A DNA stretch of 7,524 nucleotides from the NCBI GenBank assembly GCA_003136915.1, contig PLEB01000461.1, forward strand, positions 1 through 7,524. Reading direction: 5' to 3'. The DNA is from Chitinophagaceae bacterium (GTDB lineage Bacteria; Bacteroidota; Bacteroidia; Chitinophagales; Chitinophagaceae). A program made the position numbers and the translations under genes. The notes under the pieces are model-generated. The model was given only the letters and a program-made list of their open reading frames with translations. It did not search any database and was not told where the DNA came from. How positions within the stretch are numbered: position 1 is the stretch's first letter; each line of letters starts with the position of its first letter. Of the stretch, positions 7,244 to 7,524 are shown piece after piece.

Positions 7244-7340
7244 GTGGAAAACAGTTAAAATAAGGATAAATGACCAGCTTATATTGCGCGGTATTCGTAT
7301 AAAGATCAGGATATTATTCCCTTTTTTCTAAAAATAATCA

Positions 7341-7348
7341 TAGCTTTG
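7341..7348 (+). promoter_or_regulatory. rpmI: Candidate -7 element (TAGCTTTG) for the rpmI transcript
   Basis: TAGCTTTG matches the Bacteroidota -7 consensus TAnnTTTG exactly on the plus strand. Transcription would start near 7353, giving a leader of about 115-120 nt before rpmI that begins almost exactly at the first hairpin. No TTG lies at -33; the region there is T-rich (CCCTTTTTTC). Confidence 0.42.
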
Positions 7349-7352
7349 CGCT

Positions 7353-7433
7353 CCATTTTTAATGGCAGGTCAATCCCGGCAGCGGGAAATCCTGATTGCC
7401 CAAATGGCCCCCTAAGTGTTTTGCCAGTGCAAA
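7353..7433 (+). ncRNA. Structured 5' leader upstream of rpmI (candidate cis-regulatory RNA)
   Basis: Three compact hairpins can be drawn. The first is CCATT-TTT-AATGG (7353-7365). The second is TCCCG-GCAG-CGGGA (7374-7387), inside or competing with an outer stem formed by GGTCAATC (7368-7375, one bulged T) and GATTGCC (7394-7400). The third is TTTGC-CAGT-GCAAA (7420-7433). In addition CCATTT (7353-7358) could pair with AAATGG (7402-7407) as an alternative to the first hairpin. In other bacteria the rpmI-rplT messages are autoregulated by L20 binding to a leader, so a comparable role is plausible. I do not recognise a known Rfam family by eye. Confidence 0.38.
7362..7415 (+). CDS. Possible 17-codon leader open frame upstream of rpmI
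   Basis: ATG at 7362 opens a frame reading MAGQSRQREILIAQMAP and ending in TAA at 7413-7415. An in-frame TAG lies at 7341-7343, so it is not the tail of a longer gene. It would start within about 10 nt of the predicted transcript start and spans the first two hairpins of the leader. It may be a chance frame, a translated leader peptide that modulates folding, or the relic of an upstream gene. No Shine-Dalgarno is present. Confidence 0.2.
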   Translation: MAGQSRQREILIAQMAP

Positions 7434-7470
7434 TCCGCCAGCAGGGTATCATATAAAACCTCATCACAAG

Positions 7471-7524
7471 ATGCCAAAGGTTAAAAAAAATTCGAGTGAC
7501 AAGAAAAGATTTAAGATCACGGGC
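7471..7524 (+). CDS. rpmI: Ribosomal protein bL35, first 18 codons
   Basis: From ATG 7471 the frame reads MPKVKKNSSDKKRFKITG and runs off the right edge. This is the highly characteristic N-terminus of large-subunit protein bL35 (family pattern MPK-x-K-x-x-S-x-x-KKRFK-x-TG), a protein of about 65 residues. rplT (bL20) normally follows. The usual upstream partner infC is not immediately upstream; 263 bp of intergenic DNA and then divergent hppA occupy that place. Expression probably depends on the promoter and structured leader at 7341-7433. Recognition is strong despite the short fragment. Confidence 0.9.
   Translation, partial: MPKVKKNSSDKKRFKITG

Noticed and set aside
7270..7302. Ten-codon ATG frame upstream of the rpmI promoter
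   Set aside because: Too short, lies before the predicted transcription start, and has nothing to support translation.

Overview
The window looks like chromosomal DNA from a member of the Bacteroidota, possibly a Chitinophagia- or Sphingobacteriia-type lineage (the lineage below phylum is a guess). The reasons are the protein flavour (a BlaI/M56 pair, a short conserved Bacteroidota protein at the left edge, a K+-dependent H+-PPase of the type I recall from Flavobacterium), start codons with little or no Shine-Dalgarno sequence, and several upstream matches to the Bacteroidota -7 promoter element TAnnTTTG. I see no insertion sequence, phage gene, CRISPR array or tRNA. It reads as ordinary core/accessory chromosome with some interesting regulatory DNA.

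Layout, left to right. (1) 1-166, minus: start of a conserved short protein, cut by the window edge. (2) 236-1900 and 1902-2285, minus: a two-gene operon, a BlaI/MecI-type winged-helix repressor followed one base later by a BlaR1-like M56 membrane metalloprotease. The protease keeps the zinc site but has an unfamiliar periplasmic domain in place of the penicillin-binding sensor. (3) 2286-2405: a divergent intergenic region with a TACA-N2-TGTA palindrome, the classical BlaI/MecI half-site arrangement. It overlaps a -7-like element for the divergent gene. (4) 2406-3308 and 3348-4958, plus: a class III-like PPK2 polyphosphate kinase, then a multi-spanning GT-C type glycosyltransferase-like protein. 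(5) 5006-7207, minus: a membrane-bound proton-pumping pyrophosphatase (HppA), convergent with the glycosyltransferase. (6) 7208-7470: a divergent intergenic region holding the hppA promoter and a structured leader. (7) 7471-7524, plus: the first 18 codons of rpmI (ribosomal protein bL35).

How the parts may work together. The repressor/protease pair is a signal-responsive switch whose input is unlikely to be a beta-lactam. Its probable operator sits where it could also control the polyphosphate kinase, which would tie an envelope signal to polyphosphate-driven nucleotide phosphorylation. HppA, convergent with the PPK2/glycosyltransferase pair, uses another phosphoanhydride (PPi) to energise the membrane, but no co-regulation is visible. 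The rpmI leader carries three hairpins and a 17-codon open frame directly after a good -7 element, and infC does not immediately precede rpmI. These are the most interesting leads here. I found no complete, clearly new multi-gene system.
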